Part shown: in pieces, positions 14,759-21,967 of the stretch
Layout of the letters: every line of letters starts with the position of its first letter
Numbering within the stretch: position 1 is the stretch's first letter
Assembly (NCBI GenBank): GCA_002428905.1
Contig: DIYD01000085.1
Span: forward strand, 1 to 21,967
Length of the DNA: 21,967 nt
Reading direction: 5' to 3'
Origin: Bacteroidetes bacterium UBA6063
GTDB lineage: Bacteria; Bacteroidota; Bacteroidia; NS11-12g; UBA9320
The notes under the pieces: model-generated
Told to the model about the DNA's origin: nothing
Seen by the model: only the letters and a program-made list of their open reading frames with translations
The model's database searches: none
Position numbers and translations under genes: made by a program

Positions 14759-16267
14759 GTGCATAACAATGCGCTCATATTAGCCCGATATGCAAATGCC
14801 TTGCATCAAGTACTCCATGGCAGCTCCCTGTTGCACTGTGTAAGTACTTCATCGAACGACATCCATTTTCTTTTTTCCAATGGGTATTATTTGATGGTTC
14901 GATTTCACAACCATCATACCTTCTTTCTACGTCCTGAACGCGATCATTTCCCTAAAAAGAATGTCTTGCATCAGTTTAAAGACACTGTTAATCAGGAAGT
15001 TATTAAAATAACGCACTACAAGAACGATCGAGGAATTGTTATTGCGTTTGGCAATTCATACCTGCTCCACATTCAGTGTTTTGGTCGGAGAAGCGCCATA
15101 TACCTGGTAAAAGACAATCAGGTAATAGATAGTTTTAAAGACCTGAACCCAAAGGACACGCTTGAACCTGCGGGTTCGGATTTGGTGTATGCTTCGGAGA
15201 TATCTGAATTTGTTCAATCCAATCGATTTATAACCGAGGAAATCATCTCCATATTGAATCAGCGTAACTTCTTTGCGACTTCAAATCCGCAGCAGTCGTG
15301 GTTGGATTTTCTAGAAGACTTCAACGCAAAAAATGTCTTTATAAACCGGGCTCAGGATCAAGCACCTGCATTTTCAATTGAACAGGGGGCCAACACCATA
15401 GAATCTTATTCCAATATAATTGATGCCTTTCATGACTTTGCCCGTTTGTTTCTTGCCTATAGTCGACAAGCTCAACTAAAGCAACGACTGTTACAAGAAA
15501 CGAACAAGACGATCACTCAGCTCGCCAAAAGAGTGAAGAAGTTGGTCAAGGCTCTTGAAAAACTCAAAAACAGACCAGATTTCAAGCAAATTGGAGATAT
15601 ATTGATGGCCAATTTGTATGCAATTGAACCAAATCGAACCGAAGTTGAATTAGATAATTTCTATACAGGAGATAAAATCAAAGTTGCGTTAAAGCGCGAT
15701 TTAAACCCACAAAAGAATGCAGAGCGCTATTACCAGAAATCCAAGAATGCTCATCTGGAGGTTCAACACACGGAAAGACAGTTAAACTCCGTAAGACAGG
15801 AGATTTTGCAGTTGGAGTCTAAACGATCCGAAATTGAGCAATCCACTGGGCACAAAGAGCTTCAACAACTGGATAAACAGCGAAAACTGCGGGAACCTTC
15901 GATAAAGGAAATTAAACAACTGCCCTACAAACACTTCTCATTTCAAGGTTTTGACATCTGGGTAGGTAAAAGTGCAAAAGCCAACGACGATCTCCTTAAA
16001 CTCGCTCACAAGAACGACACGTGGTTGCACGCAAGAGGAGTAGCAGGGTCACATGTATTGCTTAAAAATCCGGAGGGGAAGCCCATTTCAGAACCGCTTC
16101 TCGAGTATGCGGCATCTCTGGCGGCAAAGTTCTCCAAAAGTCAGAATGACAGTTTAGCAGCTGTGATTTATACAAGTCCAAAACATGTACGTAAATTTAA
16201 AGGCGCTTTACCCGGTCAGGTTCGGGTAGATCGAGAAGAAGTTATTTTGGTTGAACCTGCAATTTAG
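14759..16267 (+). CDS. rqcH: NFACT family protein, RqcH-like
   Basis: This 502-residue protein has an NFACT-N domain (about 1-185) that retains the Asp-Arg pair (Asp90-Arg91 in KNDRGIVIAF), comparable to D97/R98, needed for tRNA binding in Bacillus RqcH. Two coiled-coil arms follow (about 236-275 and 325-375) flanking DILMANLYAIEPNRTEVELD. The C-terminal NFACT-R domain (about 393-495) has DTWLHARGVAGSHVLLK and VRKFKGALPGQV. RqcH binds obstructed 50S subunits carrying peptidyl-tRNA and recruits tRNA-Ala to add C-terminal alanine tails for degradation. The length is somewhat below the roughly 570 of Firmicutes RqcH. GTG at 14759 is chosen because it yields the MHNN start expected for this phylum and follows map by 6 nt. 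Function in Bacteroidota is inferred from the family. Confidence 0.88.
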   Translation: MHNNALILARYANALHQVLHGSSLLHCVSTSSNDIHFLFSNGYYLMVRFHNHHTFFLRPERDHFPKKNVLHQFKDTVNQEVIKITHYKNDRGIVIAFGNSYLLHIQCFGRRSAIYLVKDNQVIDSFKDLNPKDTLEPAGSDLVYASEISEFVQSNRFITEEIISILNQRNFFATSNPQQSWLDFLEDFNAKNVFINRAQDQAPAFSIEQGANTIESYSNIIDAFHDFARLFLAYSRQAQLKQRLLQETNKTITQLAKRVKKLVKALEKLKNRPDFKQIGDILMANLYAIEPNRTEVELDNFYTGDKIKVALKRDLNPQKNAERYYQKSKNAHLEVQHTERQLNSVRQEILQLESKRSEIEQSTGHKELQQLDKQRKLREPSIKEIKQLPYKHFSFQGFDIWVGKSAKANDDLLKLAHKNDTWLHARGVAGSHVLLKNPEGKPISEPLLEYAASLAAKFSKSQNDSLAAVIYTSPKHVRKFKGALPGQVRVDREEVILVEPAI

Positions 16268-16292
16268 TACCCAACTCATGTATTTGAGTAGA

Positions 16293-16312
16293 CGTATATA
16301 CAACGTATATAC
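16293..16312. promoter_or_regulatory. Tandem GTATATAC palindromes, candidate operator
   Basis: The 9-mer CGTATATAC occurs twice (16293-16301 and 16304-16312), 11 bases apart. Each contains the self-complementary octamer GTATATAC. A spacing of about one helical turn puts both palindromes on the same DNA face, as in a site bound by two dimers. It lies 45-65 bases before the start of the giant secreted protein gene, in its 90-base upstream gap. The binding protein is unknown. Confidence 0.45.
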
Positions 16313-16327
16313 GAATTTGGGACGAAC

Positions 16328-16342
16328 TACCTCATGGAGGTA
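16328..16342 (+). promoter_or_regulatory. Leader hairpin with an ATG loop
   Basis: TACCTC (16328-16333) and GAGGTA (16337-16342) form a perfect six-base stem with ATG as the three-base loop. That ATG (16334-16336) is in frame with the giant gene, eight codons ahead of the preferred ATG at 16358. The stem would also sequester the GGAGG that could act as a ribosome binding site (16336-16340) for 16358, although a 17-base distance is long. Confidence 0.35.
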
Positions 16343-16357
16343 TCTGACATATACACT

Positions 16358-19300
16358 ATGATTAAACGATTTTTACCTGCCCTAACTGTTGCTTTCCTCA
16401 CCCTGGTCCTCTCCTCTGATTTTGCCTGTGGTCAACTACAAGGCACCTATACGGTAAATCCAAAGCTGGCGGCAAACGCTACAAATTATAAAAGTTTGGA
16501 TGCCCTGTTCACCGATCTGTCAAAAGGTACGCGTTCGGATGGAGGAACCGTAAACGGCCCAGGAATCCAAGGTGCCACATTCGTACAGATTGACACCGGT
16601 AGATTTGAGGAAAAGATTGTAGTGGATGTGATTTCAGGAATTTCCTCGTCTAACAGTTTGACGCTTGAAGGCGCTGGAATGGGTAAGACGCGAATCACAG
16701 GAGAACCAGGTTCACTGATGTCAAACAAAGTAATCCAGTTGGGTAGAGATGCTGCCCATATCCGTTTTCGAAACATGACGATTAGTAATCGTTCGGCTGC
16801 CGTTATGACCGAGGTTATCTCAACCAATTCTTCGAAAAACATAACCTTCGATTCGTGCGAAATCATAGCACTGGAAAACCCGGAATACTATACCGGGCGA
16901 CTGATCGGAGGGAACTTTTGTGCTGCAATCCGTTACTCCCAAGATATCCGTTTCAATCAATGCCAACTAATCGACACTGGAGGTGCCAACATTCAATGTT
17001 ATAATTCACAACGTCTTGAGGTCGAAAAATGTACCATGACGTTAACCATGTATCGCGCACTTACGATTTTCACCTGGGGATCCTACGCACCAGTGGTGCA
17101 AGCCATGTCTCCATGTTATATCGTCAGTACGTCAGACGTCTTGTTTAACCACAACGATGTAACTGTAAATCCTGGAAGAAATCCGATGGCAATGCCGTGG
17201 AAACTGAGTTTTAACAGTTGTACTTCGGTCGATAGACCATTCTCGATCAAAAACAATCGACTGCTTACGCCCGGTACCGGTATATCCATTTTCAATTGTA
17301 AAGGTGTGTCAGGCAAAGAATTTGAAGTATACGGCAACGAAGTGGTTGGGTATGACCTCGGTGATTTAGACATATCAATTGAAGTAAGCCGATCGGATTA
17401 CGGAAAAATCTATCACAACAGTTTGAGTAGAACAGGAGACGACAAATCCGGCCCTACTAAAGGTGCTGCCATTGAAATAAGTGATTCTAAGCATTGGAAA
17501 GTTTTAAATAATCTTATAATCACGGACAAGAAAAAAGCCGCAGTGGCTATTTCAAATGGTGAAGACATCTCGTGCGATTACAACCTCTATTGGAACACCG
17601 ATAATTACACCAAAGGTTTTTTGCGATTAGATGCAAAGACGTATGGGATCGATTCGCTCTTTGAATCAAAGACCGGTGGAATGCACTCTGTAGTGGCTCA
17701 ACCCGTACTACGATCAAAAACGGATTTACGCTTAACCACAGATTGTTATACCGGAGATAGTTTAAATGTGAGTGCAGACCGATTTGGCAATGCGAGAAAG
17801 TCCTGGCCTTCGGTGGGCGCCTTTGTGCCCTTAGGTAACCAGGGTCTGGATGCGGGTTTGTCACTCATTACGGCTCCGGAAAATGTAGTCACCGATTCCA
17901 ATCAGATTGTTGAAGTATTGGTTGGAAATACGGGAAGTACTTCATTCGATAGCATCACGCTGAACTATCAAATAAACAATGGCACCGTGGTACGAGAAAC
18001 GTTTAAACCAGGGCTTTCAGCATCAAGCTGCGATACCTTTACCGCACGATTTAAGACGATCGGAAAATTCATGGGTTGCTCTAAAGTAACCATCTGGATA
18101 TCAGCAGTTAACGGCAAATCAGACGACAATCAAGCGAACGACACGATTTATAGATTTATTGGAAGACCGATTGCAGCAGGCACGTACTCCATTGGAAAAA
18201 ATAATGCCGATTACCCTTCGATACTGGCTGCCATTGAGGCGTTGGAATGCTCAGGAATCCAGGGCGATGGTTCCGTCATTTTCGACATAGATTCCGGTCG
18301 TTATACCGAACAAATTCACTTGAGCAACATTGGCAACTTAAGCGATACATCTAAATTGATTTTTAGATCAAGAACAGGAAATAAACAGGACGTAATAATA
18401 GAGTTTGCTTCAAGCATCATTAAATCAAAAAGCGGTCGTGCGGTTCTAGACAATAGTCTGTTGTCTGTGCTAAAACTATCTGGTGTCAAACACACCGTTT
18501 TTGATGGCATTTCGTTTATGGCAATCGATTCAACCTGGAATTCCCTTATCCACTTCTCGAACTCGAGTGAAGACATCCGCTTTGTCAATTGCCATTTCGA
18601 AATTCCAGATGCCCCTTCATTTTATCAGGTTAATTTTCTGGTAAGCTCTAATCCGGATATTGATGTGTCGAATATAGTAATGGACAGTTGTTCCTTTACC
18701 GGAGGTGTTAAACAAATAAACCTCAATCAAACGGTTGTAACCGATTCCTTTATCATCTCGAATTCTGAATTTAAACCCACGAATACCACACACGGTGTTT
18801 ACTTATGGCAGACTTCCAATGTTACCATGAGGAACAATGTGATGGACCATCGAACAGGTAGTCTATTAACGGGCATTGAGTCTGGTCAATCCGATAAAAT
18901 CACCATCACCGGAAATCGAATCTTTGGAAGGAATACAAGAGATGCAATCCGAATTTTCAATGGTACCAACCAATTGGTAGCCAACAATATGATCTCAACG
19001 CTGATTGAGACGGACGACAGTTATCACTATGGTATCAGCTTGTCTAATGTGCAAACTACCAAGGTACTGCACAACTCTATTGCTCTTGAAACAGGTCATG
19101 CCTATAAACCGACAAACTTCAACTACAATTCGGCGTTATATACCTCTGGATTCGGTTCAAGCAGCATATGGATTTATAATAACATCTTCTCACTAAAAGC
19201 GGAAAAGCTTAAGAACAATGTCGCGGTAAGGCAAGCAACATCAGGTGTTCAGCAGTTTGCAATAGATTACAATTTGTACGCTACCAATGCCAATACGCAT

Positions 19301-21967
19301 GAGTTTGGTAACCAACTCTATGCCCCAGGATCGAACATAACCGGTACCAATGCAAAAGAGGGATATTCATTTTTTAAATCGCTATGGGACCTGCATTTAC
19401 ACGAAGGACCGTGCTCTGGTGTTCAAGGTAAAACGGGTATTGGAATCACGACCGATTTCGATGGAGAAACCAGAAGTACGCCTCATATAGGTGCAGACGA
19501 AACCAACGGTACCAGCAAGTCATACGACCTCTTATCACTTGATATTGTGGCACCCGAAGCAGTAGTTCCACACTTATCCAACCAATACATTAAGATACTG
19601 ACCATAAACAATGGAGCCTCAAACCTGAACCAGGCAAAGGTTTCTCTACAGGTAAATGTCAGCTTGATGCGCCAAGCCCATATATTTACATCTGCCTTAA
19701 AGCCATGTTCCTTTGATACTATTACATTTCCATACTACTTTGACTCCATAGGCCCACATCGCATTACAACGTATACCGATACGTTAAATCTAACCACGTT
19801 AGATCAAAACACAGGCAATGATACATTAACACGAACCGTTCAGGTAGACCAGATGGACGATGCAGAGATGCGCACACTTTACCTGTACAACCCATCTGGC
19901 CCAACAGACACCTTACTGCTTTATAAAGACACCCTTATCACAACGGCATTTATTCAAAATCCGCTGAAATATCCGTTGAACGAACGTTTTCAGATCACCG
20001 CTCAAATCATTCATGAAGAAACAGGGAAAATAGTCTGGTCAAGCACCAGGTTTTTAGATTCAATCGAAGGATTTGACTCAAAACTTGCCGATTTCAAATT
20101 GTACATCGCCAACCATCCGGGTAAAATGAAATTGGTGAGCTACGTAGATTACCCGGGAGACAAATATGCCTATAACGATACGGCCACGCAGTCTTTTTAC
20201 GTAAAAACGGATAACGACCTTGCCCTGGTAAAATCAATTGAGCCTATTGGTGACTATCAGGAAGAAGGCCTCGAGGTGTATCCAACATTTGAGATCAAAA
20301 ACAACGGATCCAACAATCAAAACCTCCCCTTCTCCGTAAGCTGTATAATTGAACAAAACGGCAGTTCCATTTACTCGGAAGTAGGTCAAATCAATTCCCT
20401 CGATGCTGGAAAATCTACAATTTACAGGTTCAGCAAGCCGTTTAAGGCCGTAAAGTCGGGAGAGATAACGATCAAGGTTGAAGTCAAGGCGTTGATTGAT
20501 GACTTTGCTCCGAATAACATACTCACGTATACGCTGGAAGTTGCCAGAAGCTACGATCTTGCCACGGATGAAATATTAGCTCCTCTACAAGGCGATATTC
20601 TCCCACGAAATTTAGCAATTATCCCAAAGGTAAACATTGAAAACCGGGGTAAAAATGATGTAAAACCGTATACCGCAACGTGTACGATTTATGATCAAAA
20701 CGGAGTAGAAAAATATCAATCTATCCGTACCGATAGTTTAAACGTGCTATCAACTCAAACCATTGATTTTGATTCTTTTACACCCAAAACCAAGGGCGTT
20801 TACACCTTGATGGTCTATACACAATATACGTTAGACAGCTTCAACAAAAACGATACCTTAACCTTAACATTTAGCATAAAGGACGGATTAGATGTTTCGC
20901 CCTTAAACGTGGGCGTACCCAAGCAGGACTCCATACTAAATTTTGGCATTAAAAATCTGGAACCAGAGGTTCGGATTGCGAACGTGGGAATCGAAGACGT
21001 TACGAATTTCTTCTTTACCTATTTTACGATCTATCAAGGCAATACGATGGTCTATCAAGACTCCAAAGTAACCAATGGACTTACAAGTGCATCTGAGATC
21101 AAACTGACGTTTAAGCCCTTTGAGCCAAAATCCACCGGCACCTATCATACGCAGGTCTTCACCCGATTAAAAAATGATGATGACATGTTGAACGACACTA
21201 TTCGATCATCGTTCGAGGTTCGGGCCAAAAGAGACCTGATTGCACTAGATATTCTACCCAGAGATTTGACCAAACCGCTGGAAGCAAATCAGGATGTGTT
21301 AAGCCTTAAGACTAGAGTGACTAACGGCGGTACTGAGCTTATTACCGACAGCAGTAGCGTTATTCTAGAAGTGCGTCATGGTGGCATCGTTATACATCGC
21401 GAACAGAAAAAAACGCTTCCGAAGATGAACCAAATTGACACCATTCACTGGTCGACGTATAAACCACTGGAAACTGGAGCCTACAACATTACATCATGGG
21501 TTGAACTGCCAAACGATGAAGTTTTAGTGAACGACACCGTTCAAAATGGGTTCGATGTAATTGCCACCCACGATGTCTCGGTAATGGGAATTAATCGCCC
21601 TGTAGACAACAGCAAGCTTAAGGTGAATGATACCTTAACGATAGAAACAACTATTGTCAATAATGGAGCGCAAGACGAACAGATTCCGGTAGTCTTCGAA
21701 CTGTTCAAAGATCAAAGTGCACAACCTGTGTTTACGGATAACAAGACAATTAGTCTAAGTTCCAGTCAACAATCTACACTAGCCGCTACGCCCTATATAC
21801 TTGGCTGGTCAGGCAAATACCGTGTAAGAGTATATACCAATTTAAGTGCTGATCAGATCCGTAAAAACGACACCACGGAGGTTGGTTTTATCATAGACAA
21901 GACAAGTAGCGTTCAGGAGTTATTATCCGGTGTAGTTGCGGTTTACCCGAACCCTTCAACCGGTTTG
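16358..21967 (+). CDS. Giant T9SS-secreted protein with two beta-helix modules and an Ig-like tandem array (runs off right edge)
   Basis: The frame is open for 1870 codons to the window edge. Residues 1-26 are a signal peptide (MIKRFLPALTVAFLTLVL, then a CGQ junction). Beta-helix module A spans about 29-490: it opens with GTYTV and QIDTGRFEEKI, has helix rungs such as KNITFDSCEI and DIRFNQCQL, and closes with DRFGNARKSWPSVGAF (Asp474). An Ig-like domain follows (about 494-602). Module B (about 608-1049) opens with GTYSI and DIDSGRYTEQI and closes with DFDGETRSTPHIGADE (Asp1033). From 1054 onward is an array of CARDB/APHP-like modules, several ending in NDT at about 113-residue spacing. Residues from 1849 begin a T9SS type A sorting domain; VYPNPSTGL is cut by the edge after residue 1870. 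The stop probably lies 60-80 codons beyond. Function is unknown; an adhesin or surface polysaccharide-binding role is inference. ATG 16334 would add eight residues. Confidence 0.88.
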   Translation, partial: MIKRFLPALTVAFLTLVLSSDFACGQLQGTYTVNPKLAANATNYKSLDALFTDLSKGTRSDGGTVNGPGIQGATFVQIDTGRFEEKIVVDVISGISSSNSLTLEGAGMGKTRITGEPGSLMSNKVIQLGRDAAHIRFRNMTISNRSAAVMTEVISTNSSKNITFDSCEIIALENPEYYTGRLIGGNFCAAIRYSQDIRFNQCQLIDTGGANIQCYNSQRLEVEKCTMTLTMYRALTIFTWGSYAPVVQAMSPCYIVSTSDVLFNHNDVTVNPGRNPMAMPWKLSFNSCTSVDRPFSIKNNRLLTPGTGISIFNCKGVSGKEFEVYGNEVVGYDLGDLDISIEVSRSDYGKIYHNSLSRTGDDKSGPTKGAAIEISDSKHWKVLNNLIITDKKKAAVAISNGEDISCDYNLYWNTDNYTKGFLRLDAKTYGIDSLFESKTGGMHSVVAQPVLRSKTDLRLTTDCYTGDSLNVSADRFGNARKSWPSVGAFVPLGNQGLDAGLSLITAPENVVTDSNQIVEVLVGNTGSTSFDSITLNYQINNGTVVRETFKPGLSASSCDTFTARFKTIGKFMGCSKVTIWISAVNGKSDDNQANDTIYRFIGRPIAAGTYSIGKNNADYPSILAAIEALECSGIQGDGSVIFDIDSGRYTEQIHLSNIGNLSDTSKLIFRSRTGNKQDVIIEFASSIIKSKSGRAVLDNSLLSVLKLSGVKHTVFDGISFMAIDSTWNSLIHFSNSSEDIRFVNCHFEIPDAPSFYQVNFLVSSNPDIDVSNIVMDSCSFTGGVKQINLNQTVVTDSFIISNSEFKPTNTTHGVYLWQTSNVTMRNNVMDHRTGSLLTGIESGQSDKITITGNRIFGRNTRDAIRIFNGTNQLVANNMISTLIETDDSYHYGISLSNVQTTKVLHNSIALETGHAYKPTNFNYNSALYTSGFGSSSIWIYNNIFSLKAEKLKNNVAVRQATSGVQQFAIDYNLYATNANTHEFGNQLYAPGSNITGTNAKEGYSFFKSLWDLHLHEGPCSGVQGKTGIGITTDFDGETRSTPHIGADETNGTSKSYDLLSLDIVAPEAVVPHLSNQYIKILTINNGASNLNQAKVSLQVNVSLMRQAHIFTSALKPCSFDTITFPYYFDSIGPHRITTYTDTLNLTTLDQNTGNDTLTRTVQVDQMDDAEMRTLYLYNPSGPTDTLLLYKDTLITTAFIQNPLKYPLNERFQITAQIIHEETGKIVWSSTRFLDSIEGFDSKLADFKLYIANHPGKMKLVSYVDYPGDKYAYNDTATQSFYVKTDNDLALVKSIEPIGDYQEEGLEVYPTFEIKNNGSNNQNLPFSVSCIIEQNGSSIYSEVGQINSLDAGKSTIYRFSKPFKAVKSGEITIKVEVKALIDDFAPNNILTYTLEVARSYDLATDEILAPLQGDILPRNLAIIPKVNIENRGKNDVKPYTATCTIYDQNGVEKYQSIRTDSLNVLSTQTIDFDSFTPKTKGVYTLMVYTQYTLDSFNKNDTLTLTFSIKDGLDVSPLNVGVPKQDSILNFGIKNLEPEVRIANVGIEDVTNFFFTYFTIYQGNTMVYQDSKVTNGLTSASEIKLTFKPFEPKSTGTYHTQVFTRLKNDDDMLNDTIRSSFEVRAKRDLIALDILPRDLTKPLEANQDVLSLKTRVTNGGTELITDSSSVILEVRHGGIVIHREQKKTLPKMNQIDTIHWSTYKPLETGAYNITSWVELPNDEVLVNDTVQNGFDVIATHDVSVMGINRPVDNSKLKVNDTLTIETTIVNNGAQDEQIPVVFELFKDQSAQPVFTDNKTISLSSSQQSTLAATPYILGWSGKYRVRVYTNLSADQIRKNDTTEVGFIIDKTSSVQELLSGVVAVYPNPSTGL
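16442..16624 (+). repeat. Head of beta-helix module A (internal duplication, copy 1)
   Basis: Residues 29-89 of the giant protein. The segment runs GTYTV, NYKSLDALFTDL, QIDTGRFEEKIVV (Gln77-Val89). It aligns with the head of module B 579 residues later. Similarity is at protein level only; the DNA has diverged. Confidence 0.7.
18179..18322 (+). repeat. Head of beta-helix module B (internal duplication, copy 2)
   Basis: Residues 608-655. The segment runs GTYSI, DYPSILAAIEAL, DIDSGRYTEQIHL (Asp643-Leu655), matching module A in order and spacing. The pattern GTY(T/S).....YPS...A...L....(F/I)DI.SG.Y.E.I is one I associate with secreted Bacteroidota beta-helix proteins. Confidence 0.7.
19847..21895 (+). 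repeat. Tandem Ig-like (CARDB/APHP-like) module array
   Basis: Six consecutive modules at residues 1164-1846. Each contains a strand with an N(N/G)G turn (for example EIKNNGSN, NIENRG, RVTNGGT, TIVNNGA in several of them) and ends with an Asn-Asp-Thr motif before the linker. The motif Asn falls at 1273, 1387 (NN variant), 1498, 1612, 1725 and 1837, giving spacings of 111-114 residues. Related single copies end at Asn594 and Asn1154. Such domains are stalk or adhesion modules in cell-surface proteins. Confidence 0.7.

Noticed and set aside
16274..16289. ACTCA...TGAGT hairpin after rqcH as terminator
   Set aside because: The stem is only five base pairs, mostly A-T, with no T-run after it.
16421..16435. 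Cys24 of the giant protein as a lipidation site
   Set aside because: The residues before it (Asp-Phe-Ala) do not form a lipobox, and the protein carries a T9SS C-terminal signal instead.
16486..16866. 126-codon minus-strand frame
   Set aside because: It is antisense to the beta-helix of the giant gene, whose own frame is open for 1870 codons and ends in a T9SS motif.
1..21967. CRISPR, tRNA, transposase, phage or toxin-antitoxin genes
   Set aside because: I looked for regularly spaced repeats, tRNA ends, IS-type inverted repeats and typical small paired genes and saw none that could be supported.

Overview
The window reads as chromosomal DNA of a member of the Bacteroidota, most likely a flavobacterium-like or related lineage. 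The evidence is two secreted proteins ending in type IX secretion (T9SS) sorting domains, several TAnnTTTG promoter boxes of the Bacteroidota type, start sites without clear Shine-Dalgarno sequences, and several proteins in the form typical of that phylum (GlmM N-terminus, Uup-type ABC-F, NFACT/RqcH with an MHNN start). I see no tRNA, rRNA operon, CRISPR array, insertion sequence or prophage. Apart from the RNase P RNA locus, no stretch longer than about 110 bases lacks a gene.

Left part, 1-4093. The N-terminus of phosphoglucosamine mutase runs leftward off the edge. Diverging from it is an exported endonuclease/exonuclease/phosphatase-fold protein. Next come a complete RNase P RNA gene, an NtrC-type sigma-54-dependent response regulator only 16 nt downstream of it, and the tRNA t6A synthesis enzyme TsaC/Sua5.

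Middle, 4094-12176, all on the minus strand. Reading in the direction of transcription (right to left), the order is: two overlapping paralogous outer-membrane-barrel-like proteins, a nitronate monooxygenase overlapping a DUF4442 thioesterase-like gene, an Uup-type ABC-F ATPase, a class D (OXA-like) beta-lactamase lipoprotein 16 nt behind it, a small membrane protein, and a T9SS-secreted propeller-like protein with an unusual conserved N-terminal domain. This last gene ends at the base next to the tsaC stop codon.

Right part, 12220-21967, all on the plus strand. It holds a lone urocanate hydratase (hutU), then a tight pair of methionine aminopeptidase (map) and an RqcH-like NFACT protein. Last is a giant T9SS cargo gene, at least 1870 codons, open to the right edge. 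It carries two copies of a parallel beta-helix module and a tandem array of Ig-like (CARDB/APHP-like) modules with about 113-residue periodicity, and the T9SS sorting signal begins in the last residues of the window. A pair of tandem GTATATAC palindromes and a hairpin lie just upstream.

Most genes are housekeeping or translation related (RNase P, TsaC, MetAP, RqcH, Uup) mixed with envelope genes. The least explained material is the giant surface protein with its promoter region, the promoter buried in the 3' end of rnpB, the GSFTSA variant in the sigma-54 activator, and the N-terminal domain of the propeller protein.
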